A stretch of 64,000 nt of DNA from Pseudomonas sp. UBA1879 (GTDB taxonomy: Bacteria > Pseudomonadota > Gammaproteobacteria > Pseudomonadales > Pseudomonadaceae): NCBI RefSeq assembly GCF_002338065.1, contig NZ_DDHJ01000023.1, forward strand, positions 62,001 to 126,000, written 5' to 3'. Below, piece after piece: positions 36,210-45,982 of this stretch. Each line of letters starts with the position of its first letter. The stretch's first letter is position 1. A program made the position numbers and the translations under genes. Under the pieces are notes generated by a model. That model did no database searches and was not told the DNA's origin. It worked only from the letters and a program-made list of their open reading frames with translations.

Positions 36210-37037
36210 ATGCAAGCCGTACAGCTCGATATCGCCAAAGAGCTCAAGGTTCAGGCCCCCTTCGCCAATCAGGGTGAGCTTGAATCCGAGGTCGCGCGCC
36301 GAATCCAGTTCATCAAGGACTGCCTGCAGAACGCCCGCCTGAAAGTCCTGGTGCTGGGCATCAGTGGCGGCGTCGACTCACTGACCGCAGGCCTGCTGGC
36401 CCAGCGCGCAGTGAAGGAACTGCGCGACAGCACGGGCGATAACGCTTACCAGTTCATCGCCGTGCGCTTGCCGTATCACATCCAGCACGACGAGCACGAA
36501 GCCACGGCATCGGTGGACTTCATCAACCCGGACGAGCGCCACACCGTGGACATCGCGCCATCGGTCAAGGCGCTGGTCGAGCAGGTCAAGGCCTTCGAAG
36601 GTCAGTCCGACGCGGCTGTGGATTTCGTCAAAGGCAACGTCAAGGCGCGCACGCGGATGGTCGCGCAATACACCATCGCCGGGGTTCGCGGCGGTCTGGT
36701 GATCGGCACGGATCATGCGGCGGAAGCGGTCATGGGTTTCTTCACCAAGTTCGGCGACGGCGCCTGCGACCTCGCGCCGTTGAGTGGCTTGGTGAAAAAT
36801 CAGGTCCGCGCTATCGCTCGAAGCTTTGGTGCGCCGAAGTTCCTGGTCGAGAAAATTCCGACTGCTGACCTCGAAGACCTGGTGCCGGGCAAGCCTGACG
36901 AAGCTTCTCACGGCGTGACCTACGCCGAGATCGACGCCTTCCTGCATGGCGAGCCGGTGCGCCAGGAAGCGTTCGATATCATCGTCAGCACCTACCGCAA
37001 GACCCAGCACAAGCGCGACCTGCCTTACGCGCCTTGA
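36210..37037 (+). CDS. nadE: Ammonia-dependent NAD(+) synthetase
   Basis: A 275-residue PP-loop ATPase. The P-loop SGGVDS is at residues 52-57, followed by IAVRLPYHIQHDEHEA, GNVKARTRMVAQY and GTDHAAEAVMGFFTKFGDGACDLAPL, all conserved in NadE. It amidates deamido-NAD to NAD in the last biosynthetic step. There is no glutaminase domain, so it uses free ammonia. An AAGGAGT Shine-Dalgarno precedes ATG 36210. Confidence 0.97.
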   Translation: MQAVQLDIAKELKVQAPFANQGELESEVARRIQFIKDCLQNARLKVLVLGISGGVDSLTAGLLAQRAVKELRDSTGDNAYQFIAVRLPYHIQHDEHEATASVDFINPDERHTVDIAPSVKALVEQVKAFEGQSDAAVDFVKGNVKARTRMVAQYTIAGVRGGLVIGTDHAAEAVMGFFTKFGDGACDLAPLSGLVKNQVRAIARSFGAPKFLVEKIPTADLEDLVPGKPDEASHGVTYAEIDAFLHGEPVRQEAFDIIVSTYRKTQHKRDLPYAP

Positions 37038-37039
37038 AA

Positions 37040-37125
37040 GCAGCTTGGAGTGGCAAGCTTCAAGCGGCAAGATGCGCAAGGCTTCAATCTTGTGGCTTGC
37101 CGCTTATAGCTCGCAACTGTAGCGC
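37040..37125. repeat. GGCAAGCTTCAAGCGGCAAG-type repeat
   Basis: GGCAAGCTTCAAGCGGCAAG and the inverted CTTGTGGCTTGCCGCTTATAG face each other around about 25 bp. It is the same family as the repeat between ureB and ureC. Confidence 0.6.
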
Positions 37126-37232
37126 GGCGCAGCATTCGAAAACGGAATGAACCCGTCGTTTTTTTTCGCTTGTCCCCCCGCGCCAACGGGGCTTTCATAG
37201 CGGCCTGACTTTCTCGCTCAGAGACGCTACCC

Positions 37233-38255
37233 ATGACTGCTTTCCAAGGCCTCTTTTCCCTTGTCGCATCCACCGTCGGTCAACCGGCTGCCGAATGGCT
37301 TGAACGCCGTGTCCACGTCCCGCAAGCACTGCATGACTTCTCGTGGTCGGAGGAAGGCGTTCATCGCGTCTGGCTCGCGGAGGCGCTGAACCTGTGCCTG
37401 TTCCACAAACTGGTACAAGCAGTGCCGGATGGCCTGCGTTATGTCGATGAGCAGTTCGAAAGCGGCCGCAAAGTGGTGTTCGATCACGGCGCCATCCGCA
37501 CGGTGGACTGGGCGCAGAACGGCGAATTGCCCCGGGGTCGCCAAGCCTTTGCGCGTCTGCTGGAGCCGCTGGGATTCACTGATGTGCGCACCTACCCGCT
37601 GACCAAACTGAACATGACCGGATGGGGCTATCGTCAGATGGACCTGCCGGAAGACATCGCACAGTTTTTCGTGTCGGAGCTGCATCCAGGTCGTTTGAGC
37701 CAGGCATTTCAGGACGCAGTCACCCGCGTGGTCAGTTCGAGCCGTGACCCGCTCACGCCCAACGACTTGAGCGTTCTTCAGTGCCTGCGCACCACTCGCC
37801 ATTGCAGTCTCGAAGACGCCATACGCCTGCTGCCGGCCCTCTATCGCGCATTCGATCGCCAGCATGGCGTCGTCCAAGAAGCCGATTACCGACAGCTGCT
37901 CAGCGAAAGCGCGGAAATGGCGTGGATCTCGACAGAAGGCAACAGCTTCAATCACCTGACCGATCGCGTCGAAAACCTGGAAGCCACGGTGGGGGAACAG
38001 AATCGCCTCGCGCGTCCGATGAAGGACAGCATCGAGGTGTCCACGTCAGGCCGAGTGATGCAAACCGCCTACAAGGCCTGCACCGTGACCCGCCAGTTGT
38101 TGAATGCGGAAGGTGTGCTCAAGGCCCACCAGGTGCCGGGGTCCTTCGTGGAATTCATTCAGCGCAAGACCGACCCCGAAAACGGCAAGATCGACCTGAA
38201 TTTCGACAGCAGCAATGCGCAGGGCATTTTCAAGATGACGGCGTCAAAGAATTGA
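37233..38255 (+). CDS. DUF1338 protein, 2-oxoadipate dioxygenase/decarboxylase-like
   Basis: A 340-residue protein with DUF1338 features: VVFDHGAIRTV, SFNHLTDRV and PGSFVEFIQRK. If aligned to HglS of P. putida, for which I recall metal ligands His70, His226 and Glu294, the matching residues would be His85, His241 and Glu308. The first spacing is identical and the second differs by one. HglS is an Fe(II) enzyme that converts 2-oxoadipate to D-2-hydroxyglutarate in lysine degradation. This protein is shorter than HglS (about 460), so it may have another substrate. The amaAB lysine genes are only 3.7 kb upstream. No cofactor other than a metal is evident. Confidence 0.75.
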   Translation: MTAFQGLFSLVASTVGQPAAEWLERRVHVPQALHDFSWSEEGVHRVWLAEALNLCLFHKLVQAVPDGLRYVDEQFESGRKVVFDHGAIRTVDWAQNGELPRGRQAFARLLEPLGFTDVRTYPLTKLNMTGWGYRQMDLPEDIAQFFVSELHPGRLSQAFQDAVTRVVSSSRDPLTPNDLSVLQCLRTTRHCSLEDAIRLLPALYRAFDRQHGVVQEADYRQLLSESAEMAWISTEGNSFNHLTDRVENLEATVGEQNRLARPMKDSIEVSTSGRVMQTAYKACTVTRQLLNAEGVLKAHQVPGSFVEFIQRKTDPENGKIDLNFDSSNAQGIFKMTASKN

Positions 38256-38267
38256 GGCTATAGCGTT

Positions 38268-38355
38268 GTAGGAGTGAGCTTGCTCGCGATAGCGGTGCGT
38301 CATTCAAAGCAGTGATGGCTGACACACCGCTATCGCGAGCAAGCTCACTCCTACA
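38268..38355. repeat. REPIN (GTAGGAGTGAGCTTGCTCGCGA type)
   Basis: Perfect inverted copies of GTAGGAGTGAGCTTGCTCGC flank about 45 bp between the convergent DUF1338 and azurin genes. Confidence 0.85.
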
Positions 38356-38378
38356 GTTTCTGGGCACCTGAAGCTGCG

Positions 38379-38825
38379 TTACTTCAGCGTAACAGTGCCC
38401 TTCATCATGCCAATGTGCCCTGGAAACGAGCAGAAAAAACCGTATTTTTCTGCCGGGTCGAGTTTGGATACGTCGATCTTTAGTGAGTCGGTCTCGCCTG
38501 CACCAATGATTTTGGTGTGAGCGATGACGCGCGCGTCGTCTGCTTTCAGGTATTCCTTGTCGATGCCGGCGCTCATACCATCGGTTGCGATTGGCTGCAT
38601 GTCGGCCTCTTTGCTGACGACCAGGTTATGGCCCATCACGTTCTTCGGCAGGCTGCCGGAGTGCTTGAGGTTGACGGTGAATGCCTTACAGCTCTTGTCG
38701 ATCTCAATGGCCTTGGTGCTGAAGGTCATTTGATCGGTAGAGTCGACGTCCACCGAGCACTCTGCGGCCAGCAAATGGCCGCTGACCAAGGTCAGCAGGG
38801 AGGCAGCAACGAGCTTGCGAATCAT
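38379..38825 (-). CDS. azu: Azurin (blue copper protein)
   Basis: A 148-residue precursor. Residues 1-20 are the signal peptide ending SGHLLA. The mature 128-residue protein matches classical azurin in length, with copper ligands Gly45-His46 (VMGHNL), Cys112 (FFCSFPGH), His117 and axial Met121, and the Cys3-Cys26 disulfide. It is a periplasmic electron carrier linked to denitrification and redox stress. ATG 38825 has a CAGGAGA Shine-Dalgarno. The gene is alone on the minus strand. Confidence 0.98.
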   Translation of the reverse strand: MIRKLVAASLLTLVSGHLLAAECSVDVDSTDQMTFSTKAIEIDKSCKAFTVNLKHSGSLPKNVMGHNLVVSKEADMQPIATDGMSAGIDKEYLKADDARVIAHTKIIGAGETDSLKIDVSKLDPAEKYGFFCSFPGHIGMMKGTVTLK

Positions 38826-39014
38826 GGGGAGTCTCCTGAATGGGGTTGCTCGAAATTTTGTATACAAAGATTGCCTCATTTGAGAACAGTTTATCAACCA
38901 GAGATTTTCGAACCTCTCTGAGCGGCTCTATCAGGCCCATCGAGACAATCAAGCGGCTAACCCTACAGGGTCTTTCTAAGATGAGCCCGTCACTCATCAA
39001 TCAGGACGATCATC

Positions 39015-39110
39015 ATGCAACTCAACAGCCTTTTTCGCAGTTTGCTCGCCGCCTATGCGTGTGGCGCCAGTGGAAGCTATGCCGGCCTCGATGCTCAGAT
39101 AGACCCATGA
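39015..39110 (+). CDS. Possible 31-residue small protein
   Basis: A short open frame starting MQLNSLFRSLLAAYACGASG and ending after 31 codons. An AGGA box eight bases before the ATG is consistent with translation. The N-terminal half is mildly hydrophobic. It lies in the gap between the azurin promoter and the end of the transglutaminase gene. No family is recognised and it may be chance. Confidence 0.3.
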   Translation: MQLNSLFRSLLAAYACGASGSYAGLDAQIDP

Positions 39111-39158
39111 GCATTGCGCCGCCCGCGCAGCCTGTCGGGTGACAAGCCCCCCACAGTT

Positions 39159-40055
39159 CTATTCCGACAGCGGCATGACCGTGACCCGTACGTCAGGGTC
39201 GTGATTACCGCCGCCGAGAATCACCCCGCGCAGCGGTGAGACGTCGGAGAAGTCCCGTCCCCACGCCAGACTGATGTGTTCGAGTGCCGGCTGGATGTTG
39301 TTGGTGGGATCGAAATCCACCCAACCCAGCACCGGGCAGAATACCGACACCCACGCGTGGGACGCATCTGCACCGATCAGACGCGGCTGGCCGGGCGGCG
39401 GTTGAGTCAGCAGATAACCGCTGACGTAACGGGCCGCCAGCCCACGAGACCGCAGACAGGCGAGCATCAGGTGCGCGAAGTCCTGACAGACACCGCGCCG
39501 GGTTTCCAATACTTCCACCAACGGTGTCGCCACCTGCGTCGCTTCGCCATCGAAGGTGAATTCGTCGAAGATTTTTTCCATCAACGCCTGAGCGCAGAGC
39601 AATAACGGCCGCGCCGCCGGGAAGCAACCGGCCGAAAACTCGACGAAGGACTGCTTGAGGTGCACGTAAGGGGACTCGAAGCGATAGCGGCAGGCCTCCA
39701 GAATCTGCGGTGACATTTTCGACGCGCTGTAGCTCAGCGTGCTGCGAGTCAATTCCCAGGGCGCTGACTGCTGGAAGTCCAGCGCGGGACGCTGCAACAC
39801 CTCGATCTGCAAACGGGCGTTGACCTGCAATTCATCATGGGGCCGCTCGAACGCCAGACGCGTCAGCGGATTGCCGAACACGTCCAGTTCGTCGCGGCGC
39901 GTGGTGGGCGGCGGGCTGATCTCCAGATGCTGCTCAAGGCAACGCTGCCAAGGGCTGCGCCGTGGCCACAAATGCGCCAGTTGTTGCGCCAGCGACACCG
40001 GGGTGTCGTACTTGTAATGGGTATCGTGAAGGATCTGGTAAAGGGCGCTGTTCAT
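39159..40055 (-). CDS. Transglutaminase-like cysteine protease family protein
   Basis: A 298-residue protein. An N-terminal bacterial transglutaminase-like region (YQILHDTHYKYDTPVSLAQQLAHLWPR) precedes the transglutaminase core, with catalytic Cys in RRGVCQDFAHLM, His in ADASHAWVSVF and Asp in GWVDFDPTNN. It is cytoplasmic by sequence. It overlaps the upstream ATP-grasp gene by one base (TGATG), so it is translated from the same mRNA. The operon pairing of transglutaminase and ATP-grasp is widespread, and its substrate is unknown to me. Confidence 0.92.
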   Translation of the reverse strand: MNSALYQILHDTHYKYDTPVSLAQQLAHLWPRRSPWQRCLEQHLEISPPPTTRRDELDVFGNPLTRLAFERPHDELQVNARLQIEVLQRPALDFQQSAPWELTRSTLSYSASKMSPQILEACRYRFESPYVHLKQSFVEFSAGCFPAARPLLLCAQALMEKIFDEFTFDGEATQVATPLVEVLETRRGVCQDFAHLMLACLRSRGLAARYVSGYLLTQPPPGQPRLIGADASHAWVSVFCPVLGWVDFDPTNNIQPALEHISLAWGRDFSDVSPLRGVILGGGNHDPDVRVTVMPLSE

Positions 40056-42556
40056 CAGACGGACACCGTGCGCTGGCTGACGTCATCGACATGGGCGAAA
40101 TGGCGCAGGGCCAAGCGGTCAGACACCTGGCCGCTGGTGTCGCCAATGTGTTGCAGCAGGTCCGCCAACCCATCCAGCGCCGCTTTCACGCTGCTTTGAC
40201 CAAACAAACCATTCTCCAGACAGCCCAGATCGAAGGCCGCCAGCCGTTGACGCAGCATGGCGAGGCTATTGTCCTGCGGCACGCCGAAGTCATCGTTCAA
40301 GCGCTTCACCGAACGCGTCACCAGCTTGAGCTGGAACAGCACGGCATGCGGGTTTTGTTCGTCCAGCAGCAACAGGTCGAGAACCGGGATCATCTGCGGC
40401 AACGCCAGGTAGCGCGAGCGATACGTGATGCTGCTGTTGCCCAGTTCCAGCAGCCAGTCCAGGGCGTCCTGATCGAATACCGCATCGCTGCGCAGAAACG
40501 CCGCCAGGCTGGTGCTGAGGAACTGCAAACGCTCGATGCGCCGTCCGATCATCAGGAAACGCCAGCCCTCATCGCGGGTCATGTCATCCAGCGCAAAACC
40601 GGACAAGGCCGCCAGCGACATCACCAAGCGGTTGAGGAAGTCCAGCAACTCGCCGAAGTCGGGTGTGTCGGTGTCCAGGCTCGCCGCTTCGCGCTGCAAC
40701 TCCACCAACGCTTGCCAGTTTTCCCGAGACAACTTGCCGCGCACCTGAGACGCTGCCCACTGCAAACGCTGCAGATTGGAACGCAGGCTGAAGGGCCAGT
40801 CGTCGCCCAATAACGCGGCGAGCAATCGTTCGTGCAGCGCTTTCGGCTCCTTCTGATCTTCGCGCGGGACCAGATTCAGACGCTCACCCAATTCGACAGC
40901 CGCTTGCAACGCCAACGGGTCATCGCCGTCGACGTAGCGCGCCAGCATGATTCGCAGCAGGCGCGCGCTGTCATCGCAACGCTCGCAATAGCGACCGAAC
41001 CAGAACAGGTTTTCCACAACACGCGACGGCAGATACGGATCGCGTCGAATCAGGTCATGCACGCCCAACGAATGACGGCCCTTCCACGGCTCGCTGCCCT
41101 GCGTGCGCTCCCCCAGAATCCATGTGTCCTTACTGGCGCCGCCACGCTGCATCGATACCACGTCGGCATCAGCATCCGCTGCCACACGCGTCAGCCCCCC
41201 CGGCAGCACGCGATAGCCATCAGCGGTCGCGACGGCATAAACCCGCATGCCAATGGCACGCGGTTGCAACTGTGCGTCGGCGCCCTGCCAGACCGGCGCG
41301 TGGGACAGCTGCGCGAGTTCCTGCGCCACATACGCGTAGGGTCGCGCCTGCATGCGGGCCGCCAAGGCCTGGCGCTGCTCGTCGTTCAGATCGCGGCCGA
41401 ACACCGGCACGAAACTCTGTGAGGGAAAGGCCGGTTTGATCAGCAATTCCGGCATTTTTTCCAGCGCCTGCGCCAGGACGGGCGGCTCACCGCACCACCA
41501 GGTCGCTATGGACGGCAGCATCAGTTCATCGCCAAACAGGTGCTCATTGATCTTCGGCAGGAAACCCAGCAGCCCTGGCGACTCCAGCACGCCACTGCCC
41601 AAGGCGTTGGCGACCAATACGCGGCCCTGACGCACGGCTTCCAACAGGCCCGGGACACCCAAGGCCGAATCGGTGCGCAGTTCCAGCGGGTCGCAGAAGT
41701 CGTCGTCCAGACGCCGCATGATCGCGTGCACCCGACGCAGGCCGCTGAGGGTTTTCAGGTACACCGTGGCGTCACGAACCGTGAGGTCGCTGCCTTCCAC
41801 CAACGGATAGCCGAGCTGGCCGGCGAGGTACAGATGTTCGAAATAGCTCTCGTTGAAACGCCCCGGCGTCAGCAACACCACCAGCGGCACTTCGTTGCTG
41901 CTCGGCGCCTGGCGCGCGAGGGTTTCTTGCAGCGAACGGAAGAAGCCCGAGAGGTGCTGCACTTCCAGATCACGATACAGCTCCGGAAACGCGCGGGAGA
42001 CGATCAGCCGGTTTTCCAGGGCGTAACCGGCACCGGACGGTGCCTGTGTGCGGTCGGCGGTCACCCACCAGCGGCCATCGGGCGTGCGCGCCAAGTCCAC
42101 GGCGTACACGTGCAGAAACGTCCCTTCCGGCGGTGTCACGCCTTGGCAGGGCCACAGAAAATTGTTGTGGCCAAAGACCAATTCGGCAGGCAAAAGACCT
42201 TCGGCGATCAGGTTCTGCGGGCCATACAGGTCGGCCAGCACGGCGTTGAGCAAACGCGCGCGCTGGGCGATGCCCGCTGCAAGCGGCTGCCATTCCTCGA
42301 TCGGAATCAAATGCGGCACCAGGTCCAATTCCCATGGACGATCGGCGCCTTTCGGGTCGGCGTAGACGTTGTACGTGACGCCATTCTCTTGAATCTGCCT
42401 GGCCAGCAACGCTTGCCGCTGGATCAACTGAGCGGGGGTGCTGCGTTGCAGATGCTCATAGAAGCGCAGCCAGTGCGGCCGAACCGCGCCGCTGACGTCG
42501 AGCATCTCGTGATAAGTGCCCGCAGAGAGCGGGTATCGGTCAAGCAGGTCGGGCAT
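40055..42556 (-). CDS. Circularly permuted ATP-grasp / alpha-E domain fusion protein
   Basis: An 833-residue fusion. The first 470 residues are a circularly permuted type 2 ATP-grasp domain (DUF404/DUF407), with SRAFPELYRDLEVQHLSGFFRSLQ and LLTPGRFNESYFEHLYLAGQLGYPLVEGSDLTV. From about residue 510 an alpha-E domain (DUF403) begins with PSRVVENLFWFGRYCERCDDSARLLRIMLARY. ATP-grasp enzymes ligate a carboxylate to an amine, and this class has been proposed to build a short peptide tag. Start: the conserved N-terminus begins at MPDLLDRYPL (ATG 42556); a TTG at 42574 is an alternative. It lies between two transglutaminase genes. Confidence 0.9.
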   Translation of the reverse strand: MPDLLDRYPLSAGTYHEMLDVSGAVRPHWLRFYEHLQRSTPAQLIQRQALLARQIQENGVTYNVYADPKGADRPWELDLVPHLIPIEEWQPLAAGIAQRARLLNAVLADLYGPQNLIAEGLLPAELVFGHNNFLWPCQGVTPPEGTFLHVYAVDLARTPDGRWWVTADRTQAPSGAGYALENRLIVSRAFPELYRDLEVQHLSGFFRSLQETLARQAPSSNEVPLVVLLTPGRFNESYFEHLYLAGQLGYPLVEGSDLTVRDATVYLKTLSGLRRVHAIMRRLDDDFCDPLELRTDSALGVPGLLEAVRQGRVLVANALGSGVLESPGLLGFLPKINEHLFGDELMLPSIATWWCGEPPVLAQALEKMPELLIKPAFPSQSFVPVFGRDLNDEQRQALAARMQARPYAYVAQELAQLSHAPVWQGADAQLQPRAIGMRVYAVATADGYRVLPGGLTRVAADADADVVSMQRGGASKDTWILGERTQGSEPWKGRHSLGVHDLIRRDPYLPSRVVENLFWFGRYCERCDDSARLLRIMLARYVDGDDPLALQAAVELGERLNLVPREDQKEPKALHERLLAALLGDDWPFSLRSNLQRLQWAASQVRGKLSRENWQALVELQREAASLDTDTPDFGELLDFLNRLVMSLAALSGFALDDMTRDEGWRFLMIGRRIERLQFLSTSLAAFLRSDAVFDQDALDWLLELGNSSITYRSRYLALPQMIPVLDLLLLDEQNPHAVLFQLKLVTRSVKRLNDDFGVPQDNSLAMLRQRLAAFDLGCLENGLFGQSSVKAALDGLADLLQHIGDTSGQVSDRLALRHFAHVDDVSQRTVSV

Positions 42557-42688
42557 GGAAGGCTCGGCAGACAACGAAAGAGGTCAGATTAGCGCAGACA
42601 TCGTGACACCAGGCGGCTCGCTTCCCTGCGGCCGCTCTCTGAGCCAGTGGGTCCGATGCTTGCGATCGGACTCGCTGTCGGGGCCAGT

Positions 42689-45600
42689 TTATCGGTGCAA
42701 ACGCAAATCCAGCGTCATGGGCATTTCATCGTTGAGGGACAGTGCAGGCACCGCGAGTTTGCCGGGCGTGTGGCCGATCCGGAAAAACCGCGACAGGCGC
42801 CGACTTTCGGCCTCGTTGGCGTTCACCGGCAAGGTTTCGTAGTTGCGCCCCCCAGGATGCGCGACATGATACTCGCAGCCGCCCAGCGAGCGATGCATCC
42901 ACGTATCAAGAATGTCGAACACCAGCGGCGCATGCACTGGAATCATCGGCTGCAAGGCATTGAACGGCTGCCAGGCGCGATAACGCACGCCCGCCACAAA
43001 CTCACCCACGCGACCGGTCGGCCGCAGCGGCACTGGCACACCGTTGCAGGTGAACATGTATCGCTGCGGCGGCAGCCCCGTGACTTTCAGCTGCAAACGC
43101 TCCAGCGACGAGTCCACGTAACGCACCGCACCGCCGGCCGCACCCTCCTCGCCCAGCACGTGCCAAGGCTCAAGCGCCTGCCGCAGCTCCAGCTCGATGC
43201 CGCTGACCGCGTAATCGCCGACTTTCGGAAAGCGAAACTCCAGATGCGCTGCAAACCACTCGGCGCGCAACGGGTAGCCAGCAGCGTTGAGCTCGACGAT
43301 GACGTCGGCGAAATCCTGCTCGATGAAGTGCGGCAGCATGAACCGGTCGTGCAGTTCCGTGCCCCACCGCGCCAACTTGGCCGGCGCGTAAGGCTCACGC
43401 CAGAACCGCGCTACCAACGCGCGCAGCAACAATTGCTGGGCCAGACTCATCCGCGCATGGGGCGGCATCTCGAACGCGCGCAACTCCAACAGGCCCAAAC
43501 GTCCCGTCGCACCATCCGGCGAATACAGTTTGTCGATGCAAAATTCGGCGCGATGGGTGTTGCCCGTGACGTCGATCAGCAGGTTGCGCAACAGGCGATC
43601 CACCAACCACGGTGGGCATTCCTCCCCCGGTGCAGGCATTTGCGAGAAAGCGATTTCCAGCTCGTACAGCGAGTCGTTGCGCGCCTCATCGACGCGCGGC
43701 GCCTGAGACGTCGGCCCGATGAACAACCCGGAAAACAGGTACGACAACGACGGGTGGTTATGCCAGTAACTGAGCAGACTGCGCAGCAGATCAGGCCTGC
43801 GCAAGAAGGGCGAATCACCCGGCGTTGCCCCTCCGAGCACGAAGTGATTGCCGCCGCCGGTACCCGTGTGGCGCCCGTCGATCATGAATTTTTCAGTGGT
43901 CAGCCGGGTAAGGCGCGCCTGCTCATAGAGAAACTCGGTGCGCTCGACCAGTTCATCCCATGTGGACGAGGGTTGCACGTTAACTTCGATGACACCCGGG
44001 TCCGGCGTGATACGGAAATTAGCCAAACGTGGATCGCTCGGCGGCTCGTAGCCTTCCAGCAAGACCGGGCAACGCAGCTCTTCCGCGGTGGCTTCGATGG
44101 CCGCGACCAGCTCGAGATACGCTTCGAGGGATTGCAGCGGCGGCATGAATAAATACAGCCGCCCGCCACGCGCTTCGGCGCTCAGCGCGGTGCGAGTCAG
44201 CCAGTCCGCCGACTCGTCGATCTTCGGCACTCGTTCGGCATCTGCGGCTACCTGCTCGGTAAGACGCCCGAGCTCGCTGTCGACGTCTGTGCGATCCGGC
44301 AAGTCAGGGAAGTCCTGATTGTGATCGGTAGGGTGGATGTAGGGGTATTCGGCGGCCTTGACCCATGGCTGCGAAGCCAGTGGCAGCCGATAGCCCAGCG
44401 GCGAATCCCCGGGCACCAGACGACAATGCTCGTCCCGCAAGAACCAGCGGCCGCTCTGCCAGCGATCATCGGCAGCGGTGCGCGCCAATGGCAGGACGTG
44501 GCCAATGACCTTGTCCAACCCTTGAGAAAACACCTTGGTCAGCCGCGCCCGTTCCAATTCATCGCTCAAACGCGAATCTTGGGCAGTGACGTTCTTCGGC
44601 AACGCCCCTTCGCGCCAGAGGTAGTAAAAATGGTCTTCATACGCCGGGAACACGTAGCGCGTCGGCAGTTTCAGGCGCTCGGCCACACTGCGCAGAAAAC
44701 GTCCGGCCATCTCGCCGTCGGTGCCGTAGTCCCGGGTTTCATCAGCGATCAGCGCGTTATTGCGCCAGACCGGCTCACCGTCACGACGCCAGAAACAGTT
44801 CAACGACCAGCGCGGCAGTTGTTCGCCGGGATACCACTTGCCCTGCCCGAAATGCACGAGGCCCTGAGGCGCATAATGCGTACGCATGCGCTGATACAGC
44901 TCAGCGGACAGCACGCGCTTTTTCGGGCCAAGCGCAGCGGTGTTCCATTCATCGCCGTCGCGGTCGTCGATGGACACGAACGTCGGCTCACCGCCCATGG
45001 TCAGGCGGACGTCTTCGGCGATCAGGTCGTTGTCGATCTGTCGCCCCAGCGCCTGGATCTCCAGCCACTGCGCTTCGGTGTAGGGCTTGGTGACGCGCGG
45101 CGCTTCCCAAATGCGCTCTACGGACATGTCGTGACTGAACTCGGTGTCGCAGGGTTCGACCAGCCCGCTGATCGGCGCTGCCGAAGACGGCTCCGGGCTG
45201 CACGCCAATGGAATGTGCCCTTCACCTGCAAACAGGCCCGAGGTCGCGTCCAGTCCGACCCAGCCGGCGCCAGGCAAGTACACCTCACACCACGCGTGCA
45301 GATCCGTGAAATCCACATCAGTGCCCGAAGGCCCGTCCAGTGCTTGAACGTCGGCCTTGAGCTGAATCAGATAACCCGACACGAAGCGCGCCGCCAACCC
45401 CAAATGACGCAACAACTGCACGAGCAGCCACGCAGAATCTCGGCAAGACCCGGAGGCGCTGTCCAGCGTGAACTCGGGGGTTTGAATTCCCGGTTCCATG
45501 CGGATCAGGTAATTGATGTCGTTGGCCAGACGCTGATTGAGGTTCACCAAAAAGTCGATGGCCGGGATTGGCGTGCGGTCGATGCTGTCCAGGTACGCTT

Positions 45601-45982
45601 GAAATTTCGGGGTCAGCGCTAGCTTTTCCAGATACGGCAAAAGCTCGTGATGCTCCTCCTTGGCATACGTGAACGGGATCTTGTCGGCATAGGGTTCGAG
45701 GAAAAAGTCGAACGGGTTGAACACCGCCATCTCGGCGACCAGATCAACCTCGACGCGAAACTCATCGGTCTTCTCAGGAAACACCAGACGCGCCAAGTAA
45801 TTGCCCTGCGGGTCCTGTTGCCAGTTGATGAAGTGGTTCTCAGGCAGCACCTTCAGCGAATAGGACAGCACGCGGGTACGGCTATGCGCCGCCGGGCGCA
45901 GACGCACGATCTGCGGACCCAACTCGACCGCTCGTTCGTAGCGGTAATGCGTGACGTGGTGCAAGGCAATGTGAATCGACAC
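42689..45982 (-). CDS. Large transglutaminase / DUF2126 protein
   Basis: A 1097-residue protein. Residues 1-280 form a transglutaminase-like module with catalytic Cys in SGSCRDSAWLLVQLL, His in DLHAWCEVY and Asp in GWVGLDATSG. The remaining 800 residues are DUF2126 (YPGEQLPRWSLNCFWRRDGEPVWRN, ...FMIDGRHTGTGGGNHFVLGG). The start is GTG 45982, supported by an AGGAGG Shine-Dalgarno six bases upstream and the conserved opening SIHIALHHVTHYRYER. It is the first gene of the three-gene operon. Members act together with the ATP-grasp protein in an undefined peptide or amine modification. Confidence 0.92.
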   Translation of the reverse strand: MSIHIALHHVTHYRYERAVELGPQIVRLRPAAHSRTRVLSYSLKVLPENHFINWQQDPQGNYLARLVFPEKTDEFRVEVDLVAEMAVFNPFDFFLEPYADKIPFTYAKEEHHELLPYLEKLALTPKFQAYLDSIDRTPIPAIDFLVNLNQRLANDINYLIRMEPGIQTPEFTLDSASGSCRDSAWLLVQLLRHLGLAARFVSGYLIQLKADVQALDGPSGTDVDFTDLHAWCEVYLPGAGWVGLDATSGLFAGEGHIPLACSPEPSSAAPISGLVEPCDTEFSHDMSVERIWEAPRVTKPYTEAQWLEIQALGRQIDNDLIAEDVRLTMGGEPTFVSIDDRDGDEWNTAALGPKKRVLSAELYQRMRTHYAPQGLVHFGQGKWYPGEQLPRWSLNCFWRRDGEPVWRNNALIADETRDYGTDGEMAGRFLRSVAERLKLPTRYVFPAYEDHFYYLWREGALPKNVTAQDSRLSDELERARLTKVFSQGLDKVIGHVLPLARTAADDRWQSGRWFLRDEHCRLVPGDSPLGYRLPLASQPWVKAAEYPYIHPTDHNQDFPDLPDRTDVDSELGRLTEQVAADAERVPKIDESADWLTRTALSAEARGGRLYLFMPPLQSLEAYLELVAAIEATAEELRCPVLLEGYEPPSDPRLANFRITPDPGVIEVNVQPSSTWDELVERTEFLYEQARLTRLTTEKFMIDGRHTGTGGGNHFVLGGATPGDSPFLRRPDLLRSLLSYWHNHPSLSYLFSGLFIGPTSQAPRVDEARNDSLYELEIAFSQMPAPGEECPPWLVDRLLRNLLIDVTGNTHRAEFCIDKLYSPDGATGRLGLLELRAFEMPPHARMSLAQQLLLRALVARFWREPYAPAKLARWGTELHDRFMLPHFIEQDFADVIVELNAAGYPLRAEWFAAHLEFRFPKVGDYAVSGIELELRQALEPWHVLGEEGAAGGAVRYVDSSLERLQLKVTGLPPQRYMFTCNGVPVPLRPTGRVGEFVAGVRYRAWQPFNALQPMIPVHAPLVFDILDTWMHRSLGGCEYHVAHPGGRNYETLPVNANEAESRRLSRFFRIGHTPGKLAVPALSLNDEMPMTLDLRLHR

